From contig OZ014420.1 of NCBI GenBank assembly GCA_963965975.1, positions 4,056,001 to 4,120,000 on the forward strand: a stretch of DNA of 64,000 nucleotides, read 5' to 3'. The position numbers and the translations under genes were made by a program. Each line of letters begins with the position of its first letter. Position 1 is the first letter of the stretch. Shown here piece by piece: positions 48,960 to 60,351 of this stretch. The notes under the pieces are model-generated. The model was given only the letters and a program-made list of their open reading frames with translations. It made no database searches and was not told where the DNA came from. The stretch is from Xestospongia bergquistia (taxonomy: Eukaryota > Porifera > Demospongiae > Haplosclerida > Petrosiidae).

Positions 48960-50140
48960 TAGACAACATTTCTATCTCTTGTTTCTTTTCTTTTAACTGA
49001 GAGAACAACTTTTCATTTTCTTAATAATACAAAACACAATACAAGTTACATGTAAATTATGGAGATTGTGTATACAATTTATATTTGACTAATAATATTT
49101 CATACCTTTTAATTTCTCTATTTCTTTTGTCTTCATACTACTCATTTTTTCTCAACTTTCATTAACTCATTCATCTCCTTTTCTTTATGCTTTATACCAC
49201 TTAGCATTTGTTGAAATGTTTCTAAAAACAAAGAAAATTGCAGTAAGTATATAAAAGCATTTAATAAATAACTGATACTTTCAGCAATAAGAACATCTTT
49301 CTTATAGTGAAATTAATTGGTTGTACAATATTAATGTCAACAAAGAACAGAGCTCTGGCTACTAAATATTAGGCAGATAGTAGATGCAAGTAATATAGTA
49401 GTCGACTATGACAATGTCAAAGCTACTTTTTGTCATTGTATATCAAAAGAATCTACCCAAGACAAAAAACTGAAAAGTACTTTGTGATCACAAAATAATA
49501 GTAATAGTGATTATTATTATTCTACCTTTCTTTTACCAACTTGACTAATAAAATTGGTTGACCTCAGTATGCTTTCTACTGTGTGTTCAAACCTGTAACA
49601 TCTTTTGCTCTTGGTTTGATAAATTCAGTATAAACTTTTATGTTGGTGTGTAACCAATACATAACAAGGCCAATATATATAGCATAGCATTGTGTTAATG
49701 AATTATAGAATTATAGACTGTTTTGTTTAACTTTATCAAGTTATGCAGTGATTGTACACCATAATATAGGTACCATGTAGTGCTAGGTAATCATCATATA
49801 CTGCTAATATTATAGCTTACCTTCTTTCTCTCTGGTAAATTTCTCAATCTCCTCTTGTTCCTCTTCTAATACTTTATCAATAGCTATAGAACATACTGAT
49901 ATATGATGTGTACTACTAACAGCACTATAACTCACCTTTCTCTTTCATTATTTCTAATGTCTTTGTCTTAATTATTCCATCCAACAATTTCAACTTCTCT
50001 GTTTATATTAGGTGCAGAGTTATGTATCTCAGTTAATGTATATCTATTTACCTGATAAAGAGTCAGTTAATGATTGCTTTCCTTGTTGTCCCCTGTCCAC
50101 AGTAGTATAATCTAATACATTAAAAATATAAAAGTCATTT
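48960..50140 (-). CDS. Small coiled-coil exons upstream of the ZU5 exons
   Basis: A series of short minus-strand exons separated by introns of about 60-200 bp (about 49025-48960, 49165-49105, 49222-49160, 49870-49820, 49985-49935 and 50105-50055). They are rich in K, E, Q and L (plus-strand ctctttctctt...ttc patterns between ac donors and ct acceptors). These are consistent with a coiled coil N-terminal to ZU5. Exact ends are uncertain. Confidence 0.4.
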
Positions 50141-50149
50141 CAAACTTGA

Positions 50150-51200
50150 AAGAACATGAAGCTAGGATAGATGAATGTCAAATAAATGGTGGGAGAATTG
50201 GTTAGAAAACATTACTTCTAAAATGATTCAAGCAGCTAGGTAATATTAATCATTATATTATAGATACAAACATAAAAAACTAGCATGATCAGTCATACTC
50301 ATCATCATAGCACTCACAGTTAGCATTAATAATATTTGTAGGTTGCTATATGTATAGGTTGTTAAAAGATATAGTTTAATTTCATTTGGCACTTTTAATT
50401 GTCACATAAAAAAAACATAAAAATTAACAAATGAACACGCAAAATTAATATATATAGTTAGCACATGGACCAAAATGATTATAGAACTGTATGGCACTAG
50501 TTGTCATGCAGAAAAAGAAATTAATGCTTTATATGTGTTATATGGAAACAGCCCCTAATCAAAATTATGGCTATGAATCTCATATATCAACATCCTTGCA
50601 CCTTTGATAGTTTATGAATCTCATTAAAGAATATGCTAAGTTTATACATTAATGACATTATGAGGTTACAAAATATATCTTTCTTGTAATTTGATAATCA
50701 ATTACATAAGCTATGTTATTCTCACCTCACCAATAATTGTTAACTATAAATGGCAAAGATAATATTCAAGCTAGCAGTATATAATAAACATATTGATCCC
50801 TAAGTTAAGGAAAGAGTATGGGGAATTGGCTAGAGATTTTGTCAACAGACGTAATGTCATAGATATCATTGGGCACAACTACTTTCTCTTATGAGAAAGC
50901 AATTCTCCTACAAACATTAAAAATTTGCTAACAAAATAAGGAGATTTCGTATTTCAGGTATGCAGGTATCTAGAAATTCATTTTGGACAACAAAATTTTA
51001 TAAAGGAGGTTCCATTACATGATTGAACAATGTGGGTCATCCCTATATACACAGTCCTATAGCTTGCCTGATATACAAAGTGACATGTTGATTTAAACTA
51101 TTCCTATAGCTATTGACATGTTCTTTGTAATGATATGTAAACATTTCAATTACCCTACCATTACTTTTTTCTCCATGTACTTAAATTACATACCTAGTTG
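50150..51200. other. AT-rich spacer
   Basis: I see no gene here. Confidence 0.5.
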
Positions 51201-51205
51201 TAGTT

Positions 51206-51475
51206 CTACTCCACATTCACCTCAACTCTCTTTAATCCAGTCTTGTTGAAGAGCTTGACTGAGCCTCCAATATCGATCATGAAACTCAGTCCTGGTTGAA
51301 AATCATCATTTATCACATCAAATGAATGTGACCATTGGGCATATGAGCTAATAAGACCAGCAGCATGAATCTTGTCAGCTAATAACTGTAGATCATTTCT
51401 AGTTAACTCATATGATGAAGTATATTGTTTAGTAAGGATATTACAAATAACATTTATCAATTTGATAACATCAGC
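51206..51475 (-). CDS. Helical exon, copy 1, unrecognised family
   Basis: Minus-strand segment NVICNILTKQYTSSYELTR, QLLADKIHAAGLISSYAQW, then a segment rich in D and F. It shares the order LTKQY, (F)AAD/LAD...GLIS with the exon at 51707-52054, so the two are duplicated exons of one helical domain about 60-70 residues long. Function unknown. Confidence 0.5.
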   Translation of the reverse strand, partial: ADVIKLINVICNILTKQYTSSYELTRNDLQLLADKIHAAGLISSYAQWSHSFDVINDDFQPGLSFMIDIGGSVKLFNKTGLKRVEVNVE

Positions 51476-51706
51476 TTCTAATATGAGAGAAAATAATGTT
51501 TTTAATTATTATAATAGTACTTATAATTATATGATATTATAATATTTTATTAAACAAGAAGCAGCACATTCAAAACATTGACTATAAACTAGTATGTTAA
51601 ATTCCTAGAAAGGTTTCAAATGTTTTCTTACTTGCATTAGATATTGGGCTTATGACACAAATGTCGAACTCTATAATTATGTTCAGTTTTTCTTTAATAT
51701 TGTTAG

Positions 51707-52054
51707 TCACACTTCAGCTATACTACTAGCTGCATTTCTGTGTGGATCTCCTTGTTTAACTAAACTCTGTAAAAATAACTGACAATGTTTTACTAACTCC
51801 TGACTATCACATGTAAAGTTTATGTTTGATTTGAATTCTCTCATCAAATCATTAAAATTTTCTGTATCTTTGGTTCTTTCTGATATTAGACCATAAGAAT
51901 ACATGTCTGCAGCAAATGATTTCATAGACACCTTCAGTAAATCATTCAAAGCAAAGTATTGCTTAGTAAGAACATCTTGTATGATTTTTCTAACTTCTTT
52001 AACCAAAGATACAGAAAATTTTAATGATTTGATGAGAGAATTCAAATCAGACAT
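51707..52054 (-). CDS. Helical exon, copy 2, overlapping an inverted repeat
   Basis: The minus strand reads SLVKEVRKIIQDVLTKQYFA, FAADMYSYGLISERTKDTEN and FNDLMREFKSNINF. Homologous in layout to 51206-51475. Its C-terminal third (51757-51875) is copied in reverse orientation at 52001-52119, so the same TKDTENFNDLMREFKS peptide can also be read on the plus strand. Not recognised. Confidence 0.5.
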   Translation of the reverse strand: MSDLNSLIKSLKFSVSLVKEVRKIIQDVLTKQYFALNDLLKVSMKSFAADMYSYGLISERTKDTENFNDLMREFKSNINFTCDSQELVKHCQLFLQSLVKQGDPHRNAASSIAEV

Positions 52055-52119
52055 GAACTTTACATCTGATAGTCAGGAGTTACTAAAACATAGTCAGTTA
52101 TTTTTACAGAGTTTAGTTA
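51757..52119. repeat. 119-bp inverted repeat with 125-bp spacer
   Basis: Arms 51757-51875 and 52001-52119 are near-identical reverse complements (paired coordinates sum to 103876). A cruciform or foldback structure is possible. Confidence 0.88.
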
Positions 52120-52224
52120 ACTAGATAACAATTGATCTCTGGAAGTAGCAGCATTTTCAAATTTGGCTATAATATAATATAAATTAGCATGTTAAAAGAT
52201 TCTAAAAAGGTTTAATTGTTTCTC

Positions 52225-52400
52225 TTACTTGTATCATATCTTGGTCTAAAAGATAAATTGATAAAAATATCACCATCCTGTTCCAATCCTTTTATTGGAA
52301 CCCTGTAATGGAGTCTCTTTGTTGTGTCATTTCTTACATCTGCATACACATATATCAAACATGTTGGAGGCTCTGAATACATGCCACTACCAAACTCGTT
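52225..52400 (-). CDS. Candidate exon, unrecognised
   Basis: Minus-strand reading PPTCLIYVYADVRNDTTKRL, HYRVPIKGLEQDGDIFINLS, FRPRYDT is open and protein-like, and is followed by a candidate donor (gataca / agtaag) near 52230. It may belong to the same gene as the helical exons downstream. Confidence 0.45.
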
Positions 52401-52429
52401 AATGGAGGTATGTGTTAGCTAAATAAGAG

Positions 52430-54065
52430 TTTATATGATTTGTTAACTTACACTCTTTCTTTAAAAAATATTAAAACATTATAAATGTATAAGAAATTAA
52501 TATTTTAATAATGGATTACTTCATGAGAATAATATATAATTATTCACGATTAAAGACTAAAGTTATAGTAATTTAATGAGATATATTTCTTACAATCATA
52601 TGTATCCTCTGAGGTATAATTTTTCAACCACGAGTTATTTGATGACATCAAACTCAACAATTTTTTGTGATACATTCGTCAGCATGAGGATGATGCTTTT
52701 TAATTTACTGCAGTAAAATTATACATGTAAATCATATACAATATGATATTATTGCCTGCTGAAGTGCATCAAGATTTTTTACAACAACAAACATGACTTG
52801 CCACTCCAACATAGCTTTCTCTTCATAATAAACTTTACAAAAGTATTGTAGTGAGCTGTTAATCACTAATAACTCATTATTATTCATTAATTATTATAAT
52901 TATTATTATTCATTATTCATTATAATTATGCTTCTGGAAGTATCCACATAAGAAGCACATGTTGCCACTACTATAAAAGCATCAAATTTTCAGTCATCCT
53001 CAGTCAGTCAGTCAGTTTGATTTCAAAAAGAAAAGTTCTCTATTTAGAAATCACACTTAAGTATGTATGAGCTTTTTTAGCTCGTTCACCTGCAGCTATA
53101 ATATACATATTCTATTACTTTAAAAATAAAAATATTGTTTTATACTATTATCTGAAACACTGATTGTCATCTCAGTTTTTGGCAATGGCTTATTTTGAAC
53201 TTCATCACTTTCCAAGATTTCACTTTCTAAAAGTAAATAGATAAATTTCCATAATGAAATATCTATTTGTCAGTGAATACCTTTATTGTCAGAAACATGT
53301 TCATCTGAATTTTTATCACTGTTTGTTTCATCTTTAACTTTTTTTGTGATTATTAACATAAAGAAAGAAGCATTTAAAGTAGGATGTTGGGTAGATATGT
53401 TCTTTTACCTTCATAATTAGAAACTTGCAGATTAAGTTCATTAATTTTTGGATCTATATGATCATCTGTTTTAAACAGATTATTTTTTTAAAGTTCCTTT
53501 TATTATTTGCAGATTTTACTAATAATTGATAATTATTTTTGATGGACGTGTTAAATAATGGTGACAATTATATATATATATGAGGCGTATGCTTAAATGC
53601 TACAAAAGATCATAATTTATTAACAATAGCTTCAAGTCATTATTATTCAATAGTTGTAGCATATTTCTGCTTCAACTGTAAGTACTCTGTTTTTAACTTT
53701 TCAATTGTAACTTTTCATAAGTGTTTTCTTGCTGTCAATGTGAAAGCAAATAAAATTATAGATGATTTGTGGATTGTGTCGGTCCATTTGATTATTTTGC
53801 GTCTATTTGTTGGATCCCCAATCTTCTATGGTTTCCAAGAAGTAGAGTATGATCTCTCATACCATATGATGTCAATTGTATCCTCGTTTAATTTTGAGCA
53901 GCAAGCAATGACCGGTTCTTGTTGATAATTGTCACAAAACACTGCAACCATATCATTTACTTCAAGTTGTGACATGTCTGCATTAAGAATAGGTGGTTGA
54001 GTTCTTATATATACCTATTCATTATATAGAGCATTAAAAATTCGGAAAACCAAATTTACTTGATA
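52430..54065. other. AT-rich interval with short acidic/lysine-rich minus-strand fragments
   Basis: Some short minus-strand stretches between about 53160 and 53480 look like low-complexity exons, but no boundary could be supported. There is a (TA)n tract near 53565-53580. Confidence 0.35.
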
Positions 54066-54185
54066 ATGAAAGTGTACAAATTTGTACATTATGTATTTCA
54101 TTACTAAAAAATGTTAACATTTGAAGTTCACATGTGTACAAATTTGTACAATCCCATTCTACTGTGTATGTATTTATACTCTAGA

Positions 54186-54600
54186 CTACTGTACTGTCAT
54201 CATACAATACTTAAGTAAGAAATTTATATCATTATTGCAATTTCTGCTTACAGTACATTCTTGTCTTTCATCTTGAAGTAAGCGGTCTGTTACGTAGTTC
54301 TCTTCTGCATCAACAGAATCAATTTGCTTTTCAGCTAATTCATTTATGTACCACTCATTTTCTATTGAAGCTGGTATTTCTTCTAGCATGTCAAGACCTT
54401 CACTGAGAATAGCTTCTCACTCTTGCCATGAATTTGCAGAAATCCATTGTCGCCACTTTGGTATATCAGATTATAGTAAATCGCGTGAGCATAGCGTGAA
54501 TCTAACAGCTGTTGCAAGCACCTGAATGTTAGTTCAATTTTTTGAGTAATCCTTACTGGTCTTTGTTTGTATGATCTCAATTTCTTCTATTGATCTAACA
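54186..54600 (-). pseudogene. Degenerate minus-strand coding region near the element's left end
   Basis: Reads SDIPKWRQWISANSW near 54470, then EAILSEGLDMLEEIPASIEN, EWYINELAEKQIDSVDAEEN and a Cys/Asn-rich tail to TAG at 54186. Upstream, another frame gives KIELTFRCLQQLLDSRYAHA. At least one stop and one frame change. Family not recognised. Confidence 0.4.
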
Positions 54601-54661
54601 CATAAGGTTTGGTGAGTACGTAGATCACCTATATATAATCGTAATGTAACTTTTTTTAATT

Positions 54662-55255
54662 ATAATTGTACTAACAGGACCCTGTGATATGTCTCGTCCT
54701 TTGGTATTTTGAAGTCAATAAAGACTCTAATAAAATATATTTTTTGAGAGATGGAGTAGCACCAGGTGATGGAAAGCAGTTTGGAGCTGTGAAGAAAGTT
54801 GTATATTACGAGAAGAGGCAACTTATCGTAAGTTTTACAATGCACGTACACTTTTATATAATGGTTAATTTTGTGACTGAGCTATATCTCAGACGGAGTA
54901 TATTCTGTTTATTATTATTTTGCTTTCTACATGCAGATACCCCTTGAGAAGTACATTGGCAAAGTCAATCATCACAATTTGTGAGGTGTAAAAACAGTTT
55001 TTGCCAAAAATTAAAACCACTCTCTGCATCAGATTTTGCCAGTGCATTCCAAAAAATGACAACATATAACAAACAGATCAAGTATGCCATCTTAAAGTGA
55101 AATCACCAAAACCACTATTACAAACAACAACCCAGGTAGACGTGCTACCTGACAATAATGAGCCCCTAGATGATCAACTTAATTTTGATAATTCATTACT
55201 AAGTGATGATGGCTGTTTTGAAGAGCTTGAACCACCGAGTAAGAGGCCAAAGAAC
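54662..55255 (+). pseudogene. Plus-strand gene, 5' exons (unknown family)
   Basis: Exon about 54678-54829 (acceptor ctaacag, donor gtaagt; DPVICLVLWYFEVNKDSNKI, GVAPGDGKQFGAVKKVVYYE) continues in phase 0 into 54938 (IPLEKYIGKVNHHN). It then meets a TGA where CGA would be open, and resumes in another frame with a Cys/Lys stretch (CKNSFCQKLKPLSASDF). A later segment, about 55133-55255 (DVLPDNNEPLDDQLNFDN; ELEPPSKRPKN, stop), is acidic with a basic tail like a nuclear-localisation end. No family recognised. Confidence 0.45.
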
Positions 55256-55498
55256 TGATGATGTTGCTGAACTGATAGCTTTGAAACATATTGGTAAACA
55301 ATATGATAGATAGTATGTACATGAAATCAACTGATAGATTCATAGTGTGTGAAGTATATGGCATATGAGGTATATACACGTAATTTTACGTAGTCTATTT
55401 GGTTTAACTCTATGCTTTTAGTAAGTATAGGATTCTTCTACTCATATGTGATGTTCTTCATACTGTATTGATACAACAACTTCTTCCTTTTTTAAGAT

Positions 55499-56990
55499 TG
55501 TTTCAGCTGTCTATTGGATGCTAGAAGAACCTACATCTTCAAGATTGCTACGCAGGATTGATCCTATATTTTTAGACAACCTTAAATTAAGAATGAAGGA
55601 GGATACAAATGGAATTGGTATTCCTCCTCTTGGTGTGGTATGTACTGATATCCGTGAAAAGGAAAATTTTGAGGAACGATTGAAAGATCTATACAAGTAT
55701 GAAGTGCATGGAGATGTCCACAGCCTTAAAGCAAAACAACAGTTGATTGAAGAGGGATATTTGAATCCAAATGTGCAAGTTTGGCGCAATATATATAGCT
55801 ATCTGGATAATGAAGAAGCTCTATGGTCATGCCACAACATAAATGGTCACTTCAGACATAAAATACCACACAGAAACTATGTAAGTTAAGTTAACTCTTG
55901 ATATTGTTAGTTTTAGTTTGTTTAGACTGATGCATGCCGAGCTAGATTATTTGCTACACATAATGATCCAAATGAAGTACCATCCACCTCACTTGAATGG
56001 CGAAGAGTATGTAATACTTGCATTCTACCAAAACTATGACCCTAAAATCTACATATATATTGTTTATAGTTTTTCATATATGTTAGAGCATGTCAAGAAC
56101 GCAAAAAGAAAACATTTTTGCTCAATCACTATTTTCAAATGCAATTTGGACAAAGGTGACAGAGGTCATCGACTTCTTTGAGGATGACGTCTTAAAAGAC
56201 CAAAAGCTGAACAAAAAACATGCAATTTCTGCACCAGAACTCAGGCAACATCACTTACAACCACTGTGCAGACTACCTTCAAAATACAAAGCAATCTGCT
56301 TGATGCTGTGATTAACAAAACCTACTCTTTAAAGGAAATGAAGATAAAAGCTGAAGAATATCACCAAATGGGAGCACATTAAAAAAGCTTTTGTCAACTG
56401 TACAAATTCCATGTCATGGGAATGCACTGAGTCTATGTACCCCAACTTTACAAACAAACTTTCTCAATTTAAATCGTTAATATTTTGTAAGCCTAACGAA
56501 ATACCTGAGCTTTTTAAAACATATTGTCAAGCAGCTCTAAATTCAAAAAGTGATGACCTTGCTGGTACCAGTATTAATGTTAAAAAGATGGGAGATTTTA
56601 GAATAACCATAATCAAAGGACAATTCAAATCCATGTCATTTGTGAAATCAGAGATGTAGATAAGCTCTACATTGGAGCCCACCTTATACTCACAAATGTT
56701 TCTAAGATAAAATAAATAGTGCAGATGTATTACATAATACTGACTTTCATCGATATCTACATTTAGGAAAGTACATCAGATCAAGTTGAAAAGATTGTCC
56801 TATAACTCTAGAGAATTTAACTCCATTTTTACAAACATATCAAACTTTATCTTAGTGACTTATTGCGGAATTGATGAAGTAGAGACTGTCAAAAAGTCCC
56901 TTAGTGTCTGTTTTGACACAAATGATTTTGCATTTGCATACAATCAATCTGCCTCTAAAAGTAAGTACTCTTCAATCCATTAATTTAGGA
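55499..56990 (+). pseudogene. Plus-strand gene, main exons (unknown family)
   Basis: Exon about 55506-55882 follows acceptor gtttcag and has donor gtaagt. It encodes about 123 residues (SRLLRRIDPIFLDNLKLRMK, IGIPPLGVVCTDIREKENFE, YLNPNVQVWRNIYSYLDNEE). A second exon from 55926 reads TDACRARLFATHNDPNE with CNTC. Further reading, with frame changes, gives FSNAIWTKVTEVIDFFEDDV (about 56130-56190), PELRQHHLQPLCRLPSKYKA, and YPNFTNKLSQFKSLIFCKPN at 56433. Highly structured protein-like sequence with several breaks. I cannot name the family. Its position between the palindromic ends suggests an element-borne gene. Confidence 0.5.
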
Positions 56991-56999
56991 AAAGATTGA

Positions 57000-59040
57000 A
57001 TTACAGTTTTACAAATATTGAAAAAAATATATGATTTTAAAGCTAATTTATTTGTAGATGATGACTGCAATCTGCTAGTTCCAGCTATGAAAGGGCTGGT
57101 TTTGAGCCAGTGGTCACAAACTGGAGGGATAACTAAAATCAATTTAATTCACCACAACACAACCTCTTTTTAATGAAAAAGATGAAACATTCTCTAAGAT
57201 GCCGTCTACACTAAAGAAGACTCTTGTGGAAGCACTATGTCATGATCGACAAACAATTATTGATGCAAATGACTCATGTAAGTTCATGTTATGAAAACTG
57301 TACACTTCAATGTACATGTAGATTTAAGCTGATCTGCAAAATGTGATAAATAAGCAAGTGCAACCAAGCAAGTGATACAATAAACCGCAAATACATGTGA
57401 CAGAAAACTAACATGACCTTTTCGTTTGATTTACCTTAGGAACATGCTTCGATTTTATAGGAGAGTCAGTAATTATGCCTTAAAAGGATTGCAAAAGGTA
57501 TTTTAATGACAACGCTAGGAGAAACTGTGTCTTATATTCAAATACACTCAAATCTCGAAGTAGTGTCTTCTCCTCAGTAGAAGGAGGTAGTCATGTCAGT
57601 TAAAATACAAATAAGGAAGCTAATAAAGATATTTTTAAGTATATCAACTTTTTCTTTAAAAAGTATAGCCTTAACAATGATATAAATGAATTATATCTTG
57701 GAGAAACTTGTCTCCTATGAACAATTGCAAATCATGAAACTGATTCCACCAGGATGTTAGTCATTAATGAATAATCCAGACCCAACCATACATGTAAAGT
57801 GTCTTGAAACATTTAGAGAATTTTTCTCTATCATCTATGACTTTATGTAATTAGACTTCATGATATGTGAAGGGTCTTTATTATTTATCACCACACCCAA
57901 TATAGAATATTACTCTGTAACTATTTACATTTCTTCTACTCGTCTAGACTTGCTCATGATATTAAGAATGAGATCTTGTATATACAAATAGCATCATTAC
58001 GTCCTTGTTATTAGGACTCTCATTATGATGTTACTTATGTATTCTTCATGCTTATTCTCCCTTCTCCTCTCTCTCTGAGTCATTACTTTGACTACCATCC
58101 CCACTTTTATGAATGTGATCTATTTTAACTTGTTACATTTCTTTCCTCCTCTAGTATGAGATTTGTTGGGTGTATTGAGGAGGCCTTGGTTACTAAAACA
58201 ACATGGAATATTACCATTGCCTCCTTTTTGTCTATAAAAGTTTTTACGACTATTGTTATCATTTTGATAATGTCTAAATTACATTCTAAACCCTACACAC
58301 TACTGCCTACTTAATAACTAACATGCCCAATTAGTAAACTATTACTTCTGCCTTCTAATGAGATGGTTGCTGGTGGTATTCAGAAGAGGCCTTGGATGAT
58401 GAAACGACATTTGAATTACTACCTTTGTTCTTTAATATTTTGACAAAACACTTTTCAAATGAGTTTATTATAAAGAAAAATCCCTTTAAAACAACTTTAT
58501 CCATTGTGAATTTAACAAGCTATATTTATAATAGTTTTATTCTATAATATGATTGTAAAACTTGTTTTGTGTGAAACATGAAATTCCTTTTTGCAGATCA
58601 GGTTAAGTATACAAATTCGTACATTATTTATTGTCTAACTTGCATCATTTGTACAAATTTGTACACTTGTAGTGCGAGAAATCTCAAAATAGTAAAAAAA
58701 ATGCCAAAGTGCTAATTTTGTTTATAATTAAATTGTTTTCAGAACAATGACTAAATTATCGGTATCATTTTTGTTTATGTATTCTCTGTAGGTCCAGAAA
58801 TTACCTGTAAACAAAGTCAGAATGTGATAACAATTTATGAAGACCCGGCAACACTACAAAAAATTAATGCATTGCTTGATTAACACTAACTATAATATAA
58901 TATTCCTTACATCACAAAGTGATAGTACATATAATATCAAAACTATGCCTTATATTTAACAAAATATAAAAAAATCGAATATTTTAATAAAAAATTGCAA
59001 TATAAAATAAAATAATAATGGGAACTTTTATTTAGGATCT
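57000..59040. other. AT-rich, decayed 3' part of the element and spacer
   Basis: Short plus-strand coding-like fragments persist near 57060-57280 (LLVPAMKGLVLSQWSQTGG; MPSTLKKTLVEALCHD) and 58800-58880. No continuous exon otherwise. Confidence 0.4.
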
Positions 59041-59079
59041 TGTTTTTACTATCTTAAGTGAAATATGAGTTATCATTTT

Positions 59080-59340
59080 TCTGTGAACTACTACCTTCTT
59101 CATCTGATGTGTTGTCTTCTACAGTGTTAGGTTGATCCTCACTTTTCTCAGTGTTTTCTTATTCTTTGTTAATACCTTAACAGTAGCTATAGAACATAAC
59201 CACGACATCGTATGTACTACTAAAAGTACAATAGCTCACCTTCTGTCTTTTCTGTTAACTGTTTTATCTCAAATGTCTTTACTTCATTCGCTTTATCCAA
59301 TAGCTTTATCTTCTCTGTTTACGTTAGGTACATAGTTATC
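59080..59340 (-). repeat. Duplicate of the coiled-coil exon block of the ZU5 gene
   Basis: 59180-59340 aligns by eye with 49870-50030: both have gctatagaacata, then atgtactacta, an ac/ct exon-intron layout, then aatgtcttt and cttctctgtttayrttaggt. Same orientation. Shows segmental duplication of part of the minus-strand ZU5-type gene. Confidence 0.6.
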
Positions 59341-60351
59341 TTGAACATGTATTAACTTGGCATCCTCTTTTATTATACATTAGATATTACCATTATGGAC
59401 AGTGAACAACAGCAAGACAAATCATCAACAGACTTCTTATCAGGTACATGTACACTAATATCATAAAACACTTTATCAAGAATTAGAAACTGCGTTTACC
59501 ATGAACACCAAATCACCATACAATTAAGCAGACTCAAAGAATGGCAAAATGAGGGAAGCAATCAACAAAATCTACATAATAGCAAATTTTTACAATCTGC
59601 ACATGCTCAGTTTGCCAAAATCTATTTGGGTTGGACTTATTTGCCTTTGGATAACACAGCATGTACACAATGAGTTTCCTAAGTTTTTGTTATGCTTATA
59701 CACAATGTATATAGTGACATAAATAGCTCAGTAGTTATGTATACACGACAAGATGCTAAAACAGTCCTAATAGATCATACACATCACATATAGTGGTTAC
59801 TAGTTATTGTATGTATAGAAGGACAAGACTAGCACTCCAAAGCCTCAATTATTTCTGGCAAAGTCACGTACATGGAGAGAAGAAAGAGATGATAGATCTG
59901 AAACAAGTCTAATTGCTTTTGGCTATATAAGTATGTTCATGTCCATTGTAGTCCATAATATATGTTAATAATAACTAAAATATGTGATAATGTACTGATT
60001 GATATGTTAATACAACATTCATTTGTTAACATTATCTCTCTGTAGATCACACATGTAACCCTCTTTTAAAACTCTCTGTCCCCCATCCACTCTAGATGGG
60101 TTTACATTTACTTACGTCATTTACTCCTTCTACACACCACAACAATCATCTATGTACTCACCATCTCATAGTGAGTTAGAACAGAGAGAGAATAGTATTT
60201 AAACAGAGATGCTGTAATGGAAAAACAAAAACAAAAACAAAAAAAACCATTTGATGAACATTATGTCTGTTAAAATAAGGACTGGTTATTATTGTCATAG
60301 CTCAGTTTTAAGATCAAATATCTACTGTTCTGCATGATGGTATATTTGTAG

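Larger units (their letters stand above)
54071..58667. mobile_element. Candidate unclassified DNA transposon with palindromic terminal repeats
   Basis: The left end AGTGTACAAATTTGTACA (54071-54088) is the exact inverse of the right end TGTACAAATTTGTACACT (58650-58667). The core TGTACAAATTTGTACA is itself a 16-bp palindrome. A second copy lies just inside each end (54135-54150; imperfect 58608-58623). So each end carries two palindromes at 40-60 bp spacing. No clear target duplication is seen. Inside are a minus-strand open region (54186-54600) and a plus-strand multi-exon gene (54662-56990). Neither was recognised. It may be a novel transposon family, or host genes flanked by a dispersed repeat. 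Confidence 0.5.

Noticed and set aside
54684-54947. Whole 87-residue plus-strand frame as one protein
   Set aside because: A donor gtaagt at 54830 ends the exon; the hydrophobic remainder is intron.
59132-59335. Hydrophobic plus-strand open frame as a membrane protein
   Set aside because: Antisense of the duplicated coiled-coil exon block, which is T/C-rich on the plus strand.
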